Shown here: positions 39,041 through 55,300 of the stretch, one piece after another
Layout of the letters: every line of letters starts with the position of its first letter
Numbering within the stretch: the stretch's first letter is position 1
From: Brasenia schreberi
Lineage: Eukaryota; Streptophyta; Magnoliopsida; Nymphaeales; Cabombaceae
Length of the DNA stretch: 64,000 bases
Direction: 5' to 3'
Assembly: GCA_036023115.1 (NCBI GenBank)
Contig: JAYKKT010000076.1
Coordinates: forward strand, 5,766,001 to 5,830,000
The notes under the pieces: model-generated
The model's input: only the letters and a program-made list of their open reading frames with translations
What the model was told of the DNA's origin: nothing
Databases searched by the model: none
Translations under genes and position numbers: made by a program

Positions 39041-40293
39041 GGAACTTCATTCTTTCTCATAATTGGTTACCCTAACTGGAATCGGACACATTTTTTATTA
39101 GTATTTATCACTGGAAAGCGATACAACCTTTTTCACTTGCAGCATTTTGAGAGGCAGCGAATAATGGCTGTAATATTTGAGACTTGGTGAGTTCATTGTT
39201 TAGAAACATCCTACAAGAGTGTTCAAAGTGGCTAAACCACTAAAGATTTTCATGTTAAACTTTTGCTATATGCCTAATGCACATACTTAGGGTGAACAGA
39301 TTTACCTAAATTGACCCAAAGAACTTGATGGATAAAACCCAACCTGAAGCCACTAAATTAATCTGTGAGTTCTGGCCAGGTTTAAAAGCTCTCCAAAAAT
39401 CTATCTCAACAAATGAAAAAATTATTTAAAGAAAACAAATAATATACTTTAAGAAATGAATTCCCGTCAACCAAAAATGACATTAAGGGATAAGAATTAG
39501 TTGAACTAGATAAATCTTTGGAGCAACTGCAAAAAGAAAAGGTTCATGTATGACAAACTCTTAAAGAGTTTCTTTCAGGTTTTGGTTTTTGCTGGGCAGT
39601 GGACTTCTTGAACTTCTTCGGCTCCGCTGCTGTCTATGGTCAACTACTAAGTGCTGTGAATATTAAGAAGGCTCCCTTATGATTTATTATTTAGAGTTAT
39701 TTTCGATGCATTTGCAAATTAAAGCAAGACAAAAAGCATGACAAAAAAGCTTCATCGCTTCATTTCTTCAAGAAGCAAATGGGATCACAAACCATATCCA
39801 ACCACCTCATAAATAATAACTCATAACACACACCTCACAAACACACAAAGAACCAAAATGAAGGGGCAAACTCATTTAGAAAACCTGTTTATTGAGCATG
39901 AACCAGTTCGGTTGCCGGATTTCTAATTGGGTCAGGAGGGCTCAACCTGCCACCGCTGATTTCCTTCTCCACCACCACCACCAGCAGCAGCATTGTGTTC
40001 CTTTTTTACCATCGTGATGCTCAGTATCCTATGACCTTCAACACCTTCCGCACATTTCATATGGGAAAGGGCAAGCTTCAACAAAACTCTAGAATCAAGT
40101 AGTACCTTTTGCATATGTTTGATCATTTAGCCCAACATCGACTACATCCTAAAGAAACTGTTTCAGGCTCCTCTTTTTACCGGTGACACTTTCTAAACAC
40201 GTTTAATTGCATTGGCACCTTATGGCAATTTCATCATCGGAGATCATTGCCTATATTCTGCTCTCTAAACAATAAACACTGTACAACAGAAAA
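39041..40293. other. Intergenic stretch 3' of the PPR gene
   Basis: No supported gene. A short (CCA)n run near 39971-39986 reads as a poly-Gly frame on the minus strand. The 3' UTR of the PPR gene lies in the right part. Confidence 0.4.
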
Positions 40294-42423
40294 TCACCAA
40301 TAATCGCCACAAGAGCAAGAGCCCTCACTGAAATGGTGAAACCTACGAGCATCTCTCACAATGATCAGCCGGTTGACAAGCTTAGATATCAGTTTTGTAG
40401 CTGAGTGACAATCTGCACAAACACGGAGGTTCTTTGCGATTCTGATGGGAGTCCCTGGTATAGTATTGAGAAGGACAAATGCAATTGCTAACCTTTCACT
40501 GTGGCACTCAAGCATTTTCTCCTTCACATCATCTTTAACATTATACAAGACGGAACTTGCATCCTGCTCATATCCAGCAGCCTTCATTTGATGACTCAAA
40601 TCAGCTAATTTGGCATAAATCTCTTCGAATTGAGGATGGGACCTGTCACCAACCAAAAACCCATGCACGGTTTTGTTTAGTTCCACAAAGCTGTAACCAG
40701 GGGGCTTTTTCATTCTCCTCTGTCTCACCATAGCTCTAACGGCCTCAACATCTTTCCATCTTCCGGCTGATGCATATATGTTTGAAAGAGCAACATACGC
40801 GCCAACACCTTTAGGTTTCAACGCAAAAATATGATCTGCTATATTTTCTGGAAGAGAAAAATTCTTATGTACTTTACAAGCAGAAAGAAGAGATGCCCAT
40901 ACATCAATATTTGGTTTTAGTTTCATGCTCTTAGTTAAGTCATACGCCTCCTCTAAAAGGCCAGCTCTACCAAGAAGGTCAATGAAGCACGCATAGTGCT
41001 CCATTTGAGGAATTACAGAATACTCTCTTTGCATCTGATAAAAGATTTCCCTACCCTCTTCCACCAAGCCTGTGTGGCTGCATGCAGACAAAACAGATAT
41101 GAAGGTAACCCCATCAGGTCTAACTCCTTTCTTCTTCATCTCATCAAAAAGTGAAAGAGAATCCCTACCTTTCCCATGGACTCCATAGGCAGCTATCATA
41201 ACACTCCAAGAGAACAAATTCCTCTCTGGCATCTCATCAAAAACTTGTCGTGCATACTCTACAGTGCCACATTTAGCATACATATCAACTAAGGAAGTTT
41301 CTGATGTTACATTAGGAACAAATCCAATTCTAAGAATGTAAGCATGCATACACTGTGCACACTGTAAAGCAGCCAACTGGTTACAAGCTCCAAAAAGTGC
41401 AATTACAGTTGCTTGATCAACTATAAATCCCTCGACACGCATTCTCTGAAATTGACTGAAGCACCCGATGGGATCTCCCGTTCTATCATAGCCTGCAATT
41501 ATAGCGTTCCACGACACCACATCTCGATTAACAGTTCCCTCAAACAGCTTCACTGCAGCCCTCAAGAACCCACATTTTCCATACATGTCTATCAAAGAAT
41601 TCTTCACAAAGAGGTCATTTCCGAAACTTTCGTGAACCACTCGGCCATGAACCTGTTTCCCAAGCTCCAAAGCCGACAAATTAGCACATACGGACACCAG
41701 GCTCAGAAAAGTCACCCGATCCGGAGCAACGTCATTCCTCATCAGATGAAAAATCGAAAGCGCATCCCTACAATCACCATTTTTAGCGTACCCAGAGATC
41801 ATGATGTTCCAGCTAGTCAAATCCCGCTCAGGCATTTTATCGAACAATTTGCGAGCACTTACAACTTCACTAAATCTCATATACATCGCTATCAGGGAAT
41901 TGCCAACATAGACATCGAGATCAAATCCACTAACCACAATCCGGCAATGAAGCTCCTTTCCCAACTCCACCATCAACAGGTCACCACAAGCCTTGAGAAC
42001 GAATGGGTATGTGAAATTATCAGCCTGCTTCCCAAAGCAACGCATTTCATCGAACAAAACCAGCGCGTCTTCCGCCAATCCACTGTTAGCGTAGCCCCTA
42101 ATCATAACATTCCACATAAAAGAGCTCCTCAAAACGATCTTATCAAAGATAAAACGCGCATCGCCAATCTCACCAAAACTGGAATACATGCCAGCAAGCT
42201 TCGTGCACAAATAAGTGTTGTTGAAGAGAAGGCCGGAAACGGTAGCGTACCCATGAAGCTGCTTCCCTTGTTCGATAGAATTGGTGCTTGTGATAGTCTG
42301 AAGGAGCGCCCCACACTGAAGAGACGTAAGTGGGAGCTCCACGGATCTCTTTGGGAGCAAGAAATCAATCGTTTCGGTCTGTGGTTTGAGGCATTTGGTA
42401 AGAAGGAACCCATGGCGCATCAA
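40294..42423 (-). CDS. DYW-type PLS pentatricopeptide repeat protein
   Basis: Intronless 709-residue PPR protein of the PLS subclass with E and DYW domains, a family that performs site-specific C-to-U editing of chloroplast or mitochondrial transcripts. PPR units run from about residue 65 to 520; typical cores are LFDEMRCFGKQADNFTYPFV, SLIAMYMRFSEVVSARKLFD and PDGVTFISVLSACSHTGLVE. A PG box (KKPPGYSFVEL) precedes the C-terminal deaminase. The DYW domain has HSE at 641-643, CADCH at 669-673, the HH pair at 696-697, CSC at 703-705 and terminal DYW at 707-709, so the zinc-binding and catalytic residues look complete. The short N-terminus is plausible as a plastid or mitochondrial presequence, but the compartment is not decidable. 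The first ATG was chosen; a second Met follows immediately. A TATATAA lies 145 bp upstream. The ortholog and RNA target are not recognised. Confidence 0.95.
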   Translation of the reverse strand: MMRHGFLLTKCLKPQTETIDFLLPKRSVELPLTSLQCGALLQTITSTNSIEQGKQLHGYATVSGLLFNNTYLCTKLAGMYSSFGEIGDARFIFDKIVLRSSFMWNVMIRGYANSGLAEDALVLFDEMRCFGKQADNFTYPFVLKACGDLLMVELGKELHCRIVVSGFDLDVYVGNSLIAMYMRFSEVVSARKLFDKMPERDLTSWNIMISGYAKNGDCRDALSIFHLMRNDVAPDRVTFLSLVSVCANLSALELGKQVHGRVVHESFGNDLFVKNSLIDMYGKCGFLRAAVKLFEGTVNRDVVSWNAIIAGYDRTGDPIGCFSQFQRMRVEGFIVDQATVIALFGACNQLAALQCAQCMHAYILRIGFVPNVTSETSLVDMYAKCGTVEYARQVFDEMPERNLFSWSVMIAAYGVHGKGRDSLSLFDEMKKKGVRPDGVTFISVLSACSHTGLVEEGREIFYQMQREYSVIPQMEHYACFIDLLGRAGLLEEAYDLTKSMKLKPNIDVWASLLSACKVHKNFSLPENIADHIFALKPKGVGAYVALSNIYASAGRWKDVEAVRAMVRQRRMKKPPGYSFVELNKTVHGFLVGDRSHPQFEEIYAKLADLSHQMKAAGYEQDASSVLYNVKDDVKEKMLECHSERLAIAFVLLNTIPGTPIRIAKNLRVCADCHSATKLISKLVNRLIIVRDARRFHHFSEGSCSCGDYW

Positions 42424-42567
42424 AATCGTTCAAATGAGAGCAAAAGATCGTCTGGTCGTCGGGATTTTCTTTTGCATCTATCAATGAAAATCTTGTACAT
42501 ATGGAGAGATTGCCATTTTATTAAATCCCGTATCGATGAATGAGAAGACTCGGAAGGGCAGGGATCG

Positions 42568-42574
42568 TTATATA
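42568..42574 (-). promoter_or_regulatory. Candidate TATA box of the PPR gene
   Basis: TATATAA reads on the minus strand 145 bp before the PPR start codon, a reasonable distance for a short 5' UTR. It is supported by position only. Confidence 0.35.
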
Positions 42575-42599
42575 AGAGGGTATGAAGCTGTTGTCAGAA

Positions 42600-46099
<3,500 letters not shown>

Positions 46100-47070
46100 G
46101 AATTTTCAAAATAATGTTCTTAAATGAACATTACGTTAAACAAGCTTAGAGGAGAATTTATGATATCTATGGTCAACACTATGAATGTGAATCGTCACCA
46201 AGTTATGGTTGTTGCAACGATGGCATGGAAAGATATAGTGCATGATATGGTCATTTAAGTCATTTCTCTTGTTGCCTAATTGAAGTTATGTAATATTATA
46301 GTGGCTATGTTTGATTGGTTGAGATTATGGAATGTGAGATAAAACATAAGTGCTGAAAATAACAATTTAATGACATGATTTTGCATCGCTACTGATAATT
46401 TATGAGGTAGTGAGGATGGTTGTTACTATAATATCGACTTCCATATAAGAGCCTTATAAGGATAATGATTATCATATTAGGTGGTTATTATCAACTGAAA
46501 TCAAATTAGCATTGATATTGTTCGTTGGCTATTAAAGATTCTCAAAGATAACTATAATTTATGAAGATCAGATTGATTTAATTGATTTTAGGTCAATTAA
46601 ATAGGTGTTGCTCAACCCATCTGTGACATTCAATCCTAATCTTGTATGCAATCCCATTTGAATTGAGTGCTCCTTCGTTCTCATTCTCCTCCTACCAAGT
46701 TAATATTTTGTGTGTGTGTATATATATATATAACCTATCCTTTCGAGGGAACTTTTACATTCCTATTTGCACAAATAAGATTAGTAGAAACCATCATATT
46801 GAAAATGTTGACTATATCTTTGGTTTGATAGGGTTTATGCTAGACAAGTCAAGTGTTCTTTGTTATAACTTGAAAGTTATTGTTGCCGCCATAACCTCTG
46901 ATAGTATTGAAGGTATCTAATAAACCTAAAGGCTGGTGACAATTGCACTTCAAAGATTTGTACATCTCGATATCTTGGAACCTTCATAAGAAGCCTAGTC
47001 ATCATAATCTATGAAAGAACTCCATGATAAGAGCAACAAAAGGAGTCATGCCAACAATATTTAGGATTAT
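46100..47070 (+). mobile_element. Ty1-copia 5' LTR (approximate borders)
   Basis: About 0.95 kb that repeats, diverged, at 51375-52375. Shared landmarks in both are attggttgagatta, the tcaacccat...gacattcaatc block, accaagtta followed by a TA run, accatcatattga, aagaagc...agtatcat-like text and ataagagcaa ending at gccaaca. Borders are uncertain by a few tens of bases. A primer-binding site is not recognisable after it. Confidence 0.7.
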
Positions 47071-50000
47071 TGTCTTTGGAAAAAACTACTTTCCTCCAAG
47101 AGATCACATCTAACTTTGATAAGCTGGATACATTTAATTATGAAAATTTTCTTTATGGCAAAAGAAGATAACCTTCTTGCTTAACATTTTAAAGGTTGTA
47201 TATGTTTTCAATACTATAAGATAAAATGAGAAAGAAAATGAGATCCTTAAAGAGACTCACAAATGATAAAAATAGGGCAACAATAGTTACATTTACATGA
47301 GCTACAAACTTAATATTATATTGGTGCCTTATTAGACACTTACCAAATTTAGGTGTACGCAAGAGCTAATGGAGAAACTTGAAGTGGGGTAAATGATAGA
47401 TGATGCAATAAGTAGGAAATTTCTTTACCTACTTCAATAATTATAAGGTAGTAGATTCTTTTGGAGGAATCACTTGAGCTCGAATGGATCTTTAGCAATT
47501 TCAAGCAACTTAAGAAGAACATGCATGGCACTATGATCATCTTCTCTATTATAAATAAATATTTTCTTGAAAAGGATTTTAAAAGAACTTTAAAAGAAAA
47601 AAAAGAAGACATTTATCTTAATCAAATGCTAGTTATTTTAGTTTTAAGGAAAAATATTGTAAGTGAGATGAATCCAAAGAAAGTCTATGTCACAGAGAAA
47701 GGAAACTTCTTAACTGTCAAACAAAAGAATGCAAAATCTCATGGAAGCAATGGTGAGAACACCAAACCCAAGAAAAATAAATGTAGATGTTATTATTGTT
47801 GGAAGCTCGGTCATTATAAGATTGTTGATATTTCAAAAAGTTATATAAAGTTAAGGGTCCTATTTCATCTAAGGACAATCTTGCAACCATATTATTTGAA
47901 GCAAATATGATAACCTTGGGTCTTGATGGTTTGACTCTAGTGCTAGCATGTGCAAAAACCATCCTCAAAACTTTAGTAGAATAAGATGAACTAATTTTAT
48001 ACACAAACAATGCTTCAACTGGACAAGTAAAAGGCAAATGAATGGTTGACCAAGAATCTACTTTGGGTAAAGCCCTTACTCTATTGACATGACTTTTGTA
48101 CCAGATATAAGAAAGATTTGGTATCAGTTTCCTTAATAACTTTGAGCTTGAAAGTCTATTTGAGAAAGACAAGTTTATCTTTTAAAAGAAGGCATGTTTG
48201 TGTGAAAAAGTTATCTATCTTACTATGTATTCAAATTGAATGTCAAGGATATCATTTATGATTATATTATTGACTATTGTTATTTGTATCATTATCATTT
48301 ATTGCATGTGAACTTTAGAAAATTGTATAATATGGTTAGATCTGAATTTATTTCTAAAATTGATGAAAACATGCATTCATGTTTTACTTACATGCCTATA
48401 AGAATCATAATATTCTCATTTTCAAGATTTCAAAGAAGTTTTAAAATCTTAGATTTGGTTTATTTTAATATACATGATTTGCATGATTGGCTTTCAAGAG
48501 GTGGAAAGAAATATTTTGTAACTTTCACTTATATTTGCTCTAGGTTTTGTCATGTTTATATTACATATAGGATGAAGTTGTGAAAAGTTTAAGATTTTCA
48601 AAACTGTAAAACTTCAACATGAAACTTTCATTAAATACATAAGAACCGATAAAAAAGAAAAATACTATAATAAAAGTAATTTTTGAGTCTACAAGAATCA
48701 TATATCAAACTACAACTCCTTATTCTCTATATCAAAATGGTCTGACTAAAAGAAATATAGAGTGTTAGAGAAAATGGTAAATATTATGTTATTATATTTT
48801 AGGTTATCTCATGGCTATTAGGGTGAAATAGTGTATAATCACTTGCTGCATTTTAAATAGAGTTTCAAATAAAAAGATCCGAATTATTCTATATAAACTC
48901 TAGTATAAAACAAGACTTAATTTAAACAATTAGAAAGTTTCGGGTTACAAGGCACTGTCAAAGTTTTGAAATCTAAAATGGAGAAATTTAGTGAAAGAGG
49001 AATTGGATATATCTTCTTTAGGTATGACACATATAGTAAGGTATATAGATTTATGTAATCGAATTAAATGACTCATATCCCATTAATATGATGATTGAGT
49101 GAAGAGATGAAATTTTTTAAGAAAATAGAATTATCTCAATTAACAAACACATAGAAATTGTTCATGAAAATGGATATTGTGGAACTTATAAGGATAATAT
49201 AATGACTTCAATATCTAAAAGATTCAAAAGGTAATGATAGTCAAGAACCTTTGTATCAAACTTCCGAATGTTAAAGGTACATGTGACTCGATTATGAGTT
49301 ATATGCCATTTTTGCTATAAAGCTAAAAATAATCTTGAAATATATGAAAAGGTTATGAAGTCTCTTAATGTGGCTTGGAAAGAAGACCCCAAGATGTGAT
49401 GGACTTTATAGTGGATAATATAATTTGAAAATTTGGTTCTAAAACTTCCTATGGGTTTTAAACCTATTCATTGAAAATGGATTGTCAAAAGAAAAATAAA
49501 AGTTGATGGATTTATTGATGTAGACCGGTTGCTAAGGGTTTCACTAAAAAGAAGGACATGATTACTTTGATGTATAACTACTAATGGCTAGGATTGTCAT
49601 AATTAAAATGCTTTTGGCACTAGAGTCAATACATAAGATTTTCCTTAATCAAAATGGTACTTCTAAATCATTAATTAATTGAGTAGGTTTATATGAAATA
49701 AACTAAAGGGCTTGAATATAGTTGCAAATATATAAAGATTGGGTAGGTTTAATTAATTGAGTAGCGTCAATATATAAGAATGTAAAGTTGCAAATTAATC
49801 AAACCCTTTTATAGTTTGAAATTAGCTCCTAAGTAATGACACCAAAAGTTTGACCAAATTGTTCTTATACATGGTTAATGATTGGGACAAATGTATATGT
49901 AGTAAATTTTGAAATGAAAAAGGTTGTTTGATTTGTTTAAATATTAATGAATTACTCAATTTTAGTATTGATTTAAAAGAAGTTGAAAGTGTCAAAGTTT

Positions 50001-50890
50001 TTTATTTAATAATTTTGTGAAAGAGTGAGAGAAACAAATTTTATTCTATGAACAAGAATGACAAGAGAATAAAATAATATAAGTCTTTCATAATCTCATT
50101 ATCTTGAAATTTGACTATTTTGATTGTTATCTTGTTTCTTTATTTAAAATGAAAATGATGTAAATGTCAAATTAGTAGCAAACAAAGGGTGTTTTATGAT
50201 ACAACTAGAGTTTGTTAAAGTGATTGGATGGTTGATGTATTTTATACCTTTTAACATAGCATATGCAATGGGTTGATCGAGCCGATATACAAGCAACCCG
50301 AGTAAGGATCACAAGAATAAAGTTCATCAGGTATTAAAGTATTCAAAAGGAATAATTAACTACAACTTGGTTTATATTGGAAGTCATTTAGTTTTAAAAA
50401 ATATTCATATGTTAGTTGGGTTAGCTACTCAGAATACCATTCCTCTACAAGTAGTTGGGTCTCTATCTTTCGTAAGTGGTGCTGTATTTTGGATTCAAAG
50501 AAACACACTAATAGATGACTCTACCATGCTTGCAAATTTATAGATCTTGATGTGATAGGTAAAGAGTAGAATGATTGAGGAATCGCCTTCATTATTTTTT
50601 GATATAGACAAAGCCCATCTCACAAGTATCCATGAACTATGATATCTAAAATATTATTTCCAAGGTATATTGCCAAACATATAATGAGAAGTAGGCAAAT
50701 TGATTTAAGGCATAGTTACATAAGATTTTATTAAGAAAGAAGTAATATCCATCAAAGTCAAATCTTGCAGATCCTTTGATGAAAGGTCAAACAAGGGATT
50801 CAATATTAAAAATATCAATTGGGCTAGGCCTAAGCCTAATTTATAAAATCATTGATGTTGAAACCTCAACTCATTCTTAAGTACAATCAA
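47071..50890 (+). pseudogene. Ty1-copia gag-pol remnant
   Basis: Gag: SNFDKLDTFNYENFLYG near 47110, then the frame 47461-47910, which contains ILVLRKNIVSEM and a damaged zinc knuckle CYYCWKLGHYKIVD, whose last Cys is Asp. Protease-side piece: ASTGQVKGK near 48020. Integrase: KYFVTFTYICSRFCHVYI at about 48510. RT: only weak traces between 49150 and 50000. RNase H: LKYSKGIINYNLVYIGSHLV (about 50330), then GAVFWIQRNT and the tail MKGQTRDSILKISIGLGLS (about 50780). Gene order is copia (IN before RT). Many stops and frameshifts; inactive. Confidence 0.8.
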
Positions 50891-51374
50891 ATCATGGGTT
50901 AAATGAGTTAAAGTATACTATTAAAGTAGTTGCAAGTACCTATAAGTTAATCATCTCAATATAAAAGGTATTTGGTCATCATAAATGAAAAGAACTAGTC
51001 AAGCTTGCATTTTAATGGACCTACATCACATATATGTGCTAAGGTTCTTACATGGGGATACTTTTGATAGAGTTTACCTATATGAGTTGACGCGGGGCCA
51101 CTTCTTGTAATTTTTGGCTAGACTCTTAAAAGCACTCATGAGAAAGGATACCAGACACGAGACTACTACAAACATTTCGATTATAAGATGATATTGATTG
51201 GCATCAGGGTCTATTATGTTAGACATGTATAATTTAAATAGATTAGATATTTCAAAGCTTGTCTACTATTCAATTTTAATGAATGAAAAGGTTTCAGTCA
51301 TGACAACCCTTCATTGGAAGTATAGATTTCCTATTGATGAGTTTTCCAAAGTTATTTTAAAATAGTGGGAGAAT

Positions 51375-51954
51375 TGAGAAGGAACTTTCAAACTAAAAGA
51401 GCATTAAAATAAAGGATCTAAAGGGAGAAACCTATAATACCTCTTATCTACACTGCGATTGGTCATAGTGTCCAAAATAAGGTAGTTATAACCATGTATG
51501 AAAAAATATGGTTGATGACATGGTCATCTAAGGCAATTGTTCTTGTCACATAAGTGGAGTTGCATAGTACTATAATGACAATATTTAATTGGTTGAGATT
51601 ACAAAATGGGAATTGCAATACAATTGCAAACAATAACAATTTACTGCCATGACTTATCACCCTCAATAGTAATTTACCTTAAAGTTATAACCATTCACTT
51701 CTACATAATAGCTCTCGTAGGAACAATGATTACCATATTACGTAGTTACTATTAACTTAATCAAATTTACATTGATATTGTTGTGTAGCTATTAAAGATT
51801 CATAAAAAGTCATAGTCTATGAAGACAAGATTACAACCAATCAATGAAGGCCCTATATATAGGAGCATCTCAACCCATTCAAGGCATTCAATCCCAACCC
51901 CATATGCATCTCATTAGTGCTTTTTCATTCTTCTCCTTCTACCAAGTTATGTTT

Positions 51955-51994
<40 letters not shown>

Positions 51995-52375
51995 CATATA
52001 TATATTCCTTTTGAAAACACTTTTAAAATCCTATGTGCATAAATAGGATTGGTAGAATCCATCATATTGAGAGTGTGGATCACGTCTATGGCTTGACCAG
52101 GTTTTTGCTAAATGAGTCGAGCGTTTTTTAGTGTATCCTCAAGGTTATGTTGGGATCTATAGTATTTTGTAATTGGGAATTGATGGTGGAAAATAAACCA
52201 AAAGATTTGCAATGATTGTGTCTTAAAGATTTTCATATCATTAACCTTACTTTCAGGTTGTCTATCACCATCTTTTTCAATCTTTACAAGAAGCATAAGT
52301 ATTATCATTATCATCCAAGAAAGTACTCCATAATAAGAGCAAGAGAGGAGATATGCCAACATAGGTTTGATCAAA
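51375..52375 (+). mobile_element. Ty1-copia 3' LTR (approximate borders)
   Basis: Follows a purine tract agtgggagaat (51364-51374), which fits a polypurine tract, and begins TGAGAAGG. It mirrors the 5' LTR. It contains tatatata at 51853-51859 and a TA/CATA microsatellite at 51958-52003. Visible divergence from the 5' LTR is large, implying an old insertion. Confidence 0.7.
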
Positions 52376-55300
52376 CCCACAATGCCTCCTATAATAAAGC
52401 ATATAGAAACTTGTGGAAGGCCATGAAGGGGTGGACATGGGCATTGAATGCTAGGGTTGGGTGGAATCCAATAATAGCTTAGAGGCTTAAATCTATTAGG
52501 AGCTAGCAGGCAATAGAGTTGAGTAGGAAGGTAGTGGCATGCAGTGAGGGCGACTTTGAGTTGTTTGACTTGGTTGCAAGGTGAAATAGACATCTAGGAG
52601 TTCCTCCAAAATCAAGTTCTCATAAGGACCTTAATGATCGATGGTGTCTCTACTAACCGGTAGCTAGTATGGATTGAAGTCCTATTGAGATGTTACACAA
52701 TGCAACTCATATCATGTATATCTAAGTACCAATTTTTCTGTGGACAATCATGATCTAAGAAGCTTCACCCAAATCATTGTTGAAGGCTTGAGAGATAATT
52801 TATAATGGTGGGGGAGAGAGGATGAATGAGTAGGATACAAGAGAACAAATTTAGTACTTAGCTCAGATACACTTTTTCGACACTTTAGCTCATATTGGAC
52901 TCACGTTGATTGTCTTAGCTTTGGGCTTATGAGTGGGTTATAATATAAAATAAGCTCTCTCCATATAGAATTTCAAAATATGTTACTTAATGATATTCAA
53001 TCCTACTAATTATGAAGAGATAGATTTAACACCAAATGTGCTTTATCCACTCATCCTATTTCTGATAAAGCATCACAATAAATGAATGACGAAGAACATG
53101 AGGAGCTTAAATAATCACTAATGAGAACGGAAAATGGCATATGAAAGTCAAAGTTTGTGGTTGTCCTAACTTTTGGATGTAGAAGCAAGATGATTCTTGG
53201 TATAATGTAATATTACCATGAATATAAATAACTTTATAATAAGGTATTACCTACACAACATTGTGATGAATTAGCTCAATAGTGAGACAATTTATTTAAA
53301 ATATTTAACTAGAACATGAGTACCATTATATTCAAATGCAATTTGCAAATCAATGGAAGATGACATTAATAACTTATGGATTCCATATAACAATCCATTT
53401 TGGTCCTACTTCTTTGAGCACATTTATTGTCCTCAAAAGTGTGTTAGTGCAATTCCTAATTGCTATTACAATACTATTTTTGATTTACAATAAAATCATA
53501 GTGGTCATGTAAAAATGAATTTTTATATGGAGCACTTTCAATCGTACTCTTCCATGTACATTATCATTGGTATCATTCCATTAAGTACTTTTAGTTTGTA
53601 AGAGTTTATTTGTTTAGAAGAATCTCTAAAAGGTCCTTATGAAAGTGAAGTATGATGTTTCTAGAAGGTCTTTATGAAAATGAAGTATTGTGTAAGTGGG
53701 CTCTAAAATATGGAACTTCAACATAAAATAGAGTTACTAGATTATTTGATTAAAAACTCTAGGGCTTGATTAAGCAAGTGTTCTATTCTCACATATATTC
53801 TCCATTGTATTGCTCTCTCAATGAAGTTTGTGGCTTCTCTTCTTTTTCTATCTTTGAAGAACAATATCGTACTCGTGTTTGGGCTTTCTCATAGCTAAAA
53901 TAAAGGTCATCACACAAACATATAGTTTTTGGACAATTTGTTGTGACTTGATTCTTTAGACTAAAACCACAAGTCAGTTATTCAGAAGTCGGTAATTACA
54001 AAGTCATCATTCTTTAAGAGTCATTCTACACTATAACAGTGATGCAACTACTTTTCCTCAATTGGGAACCTTGTAGAATCTTTCCTATACCCGTAAAACT
54101 CCTTACAAAATAACCTAAACAACAACTTCATTCTCTAAGGGTTTGATTAATTAACTTTTATTCATCAAAATTCTCCCTTGAATTCTTTGCTTATTACCAC
54201 AAGGGAGTTTTCTTATTGCATATTGCTTCAAATGTCTGCTCCATAAATTCTACATTAAGCCCTTCACGGAAGTCTATTGCATACTTACATTGTGGTTTTT
54301 CATTATCTATTGGCTTTGAATACAAACTCTAGTACCATCATATTACACCTTTGTTCTTTCCAAACAAGTTGTATACTCTTCCGTTCTTCTTCTAAAGAAC
54401 AAGATATAATCTATTTAGCCTCTCTCATAGGTTAAAACAAATAAAGCTATTGGATCAAATGTAATGATCATAGATTATTCGATTTGCTCAATTCTCTAAT
54501 TTGAAAATGCATATGCCATGATCGGGGCTTTTCCAAGCCACCATCGTCTAGTGGAAGGTGATTGCAAACTATACTAGTGAAAATTTGATTTGAAAGTAAA
54601 GACAACAAAATGCCAAGAAAAAAAGAATGATATACAATTTACGTGGTTAGAAAAGAACTACCAACTCCATGGGTAAGACAAAGAAGAAGAATTTTACAAG
54701 GGCCTCACATAAACTAACTAAACCTAAACCTATACATGTTTTATGTCTTCTATATACTCCCTCCGAAAATATTGGCAAAAGATAATTACAAAAGTTTTCT
54801 TGTGAATGATGCATGACATTTATGACCAATATGGACCTCTAACTTTCGTGTTTGATTGAGTAGCACTCACAATTTGTTTTTATCACAAGACAAGCTACAT
54901 GAACACTACTATATCCTACCAACAACCCAATTGCTTCGACTCAACCAAATACATTGCAGATCATCTTCCTCTTAGATAATCTCTTGCTGGAGATTGGATA
55001 ACCACAAAGCTCTTGCTGGAGATTAGATAATCTATTGATTCATTAATTGCATGATGCATCTAAATCTGTGTTGAATTTTTCACTATTAGTTACCCACCAA
55101 ATGCCTAATATCAGTGATTTTTTTTAATACAGATTTCTTCAAATATCTACTGCATGATGTCCACATACCACTAGTGAATTCTGCTTTAAAGCTTTTGTTT
55201 GGATTTGTGGCTACATTATATGTTGTAACATAAACTTTCTATGCCTTCTCGCTAAGCTTTCTTCCTGCCTATCAAATTCTATCACCCTTGTCATGTATTA

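Noticed and set aside
41413..42543. 376-codon open frame on the plus strand
   Set aside because: It lies antisense to the PPR coding sequence. The PPR protein has a full domain set ending in DYW, while this frame has no recognisable motif and is a by-product of PPR codon usage.
53130..53330. Possible FAR1/MULE transposase zinc-binding domain
   Set aside because: Only about 15 residues (GKWHMKVKVCGCPNF) look similar, followed by stops; too little for a call.
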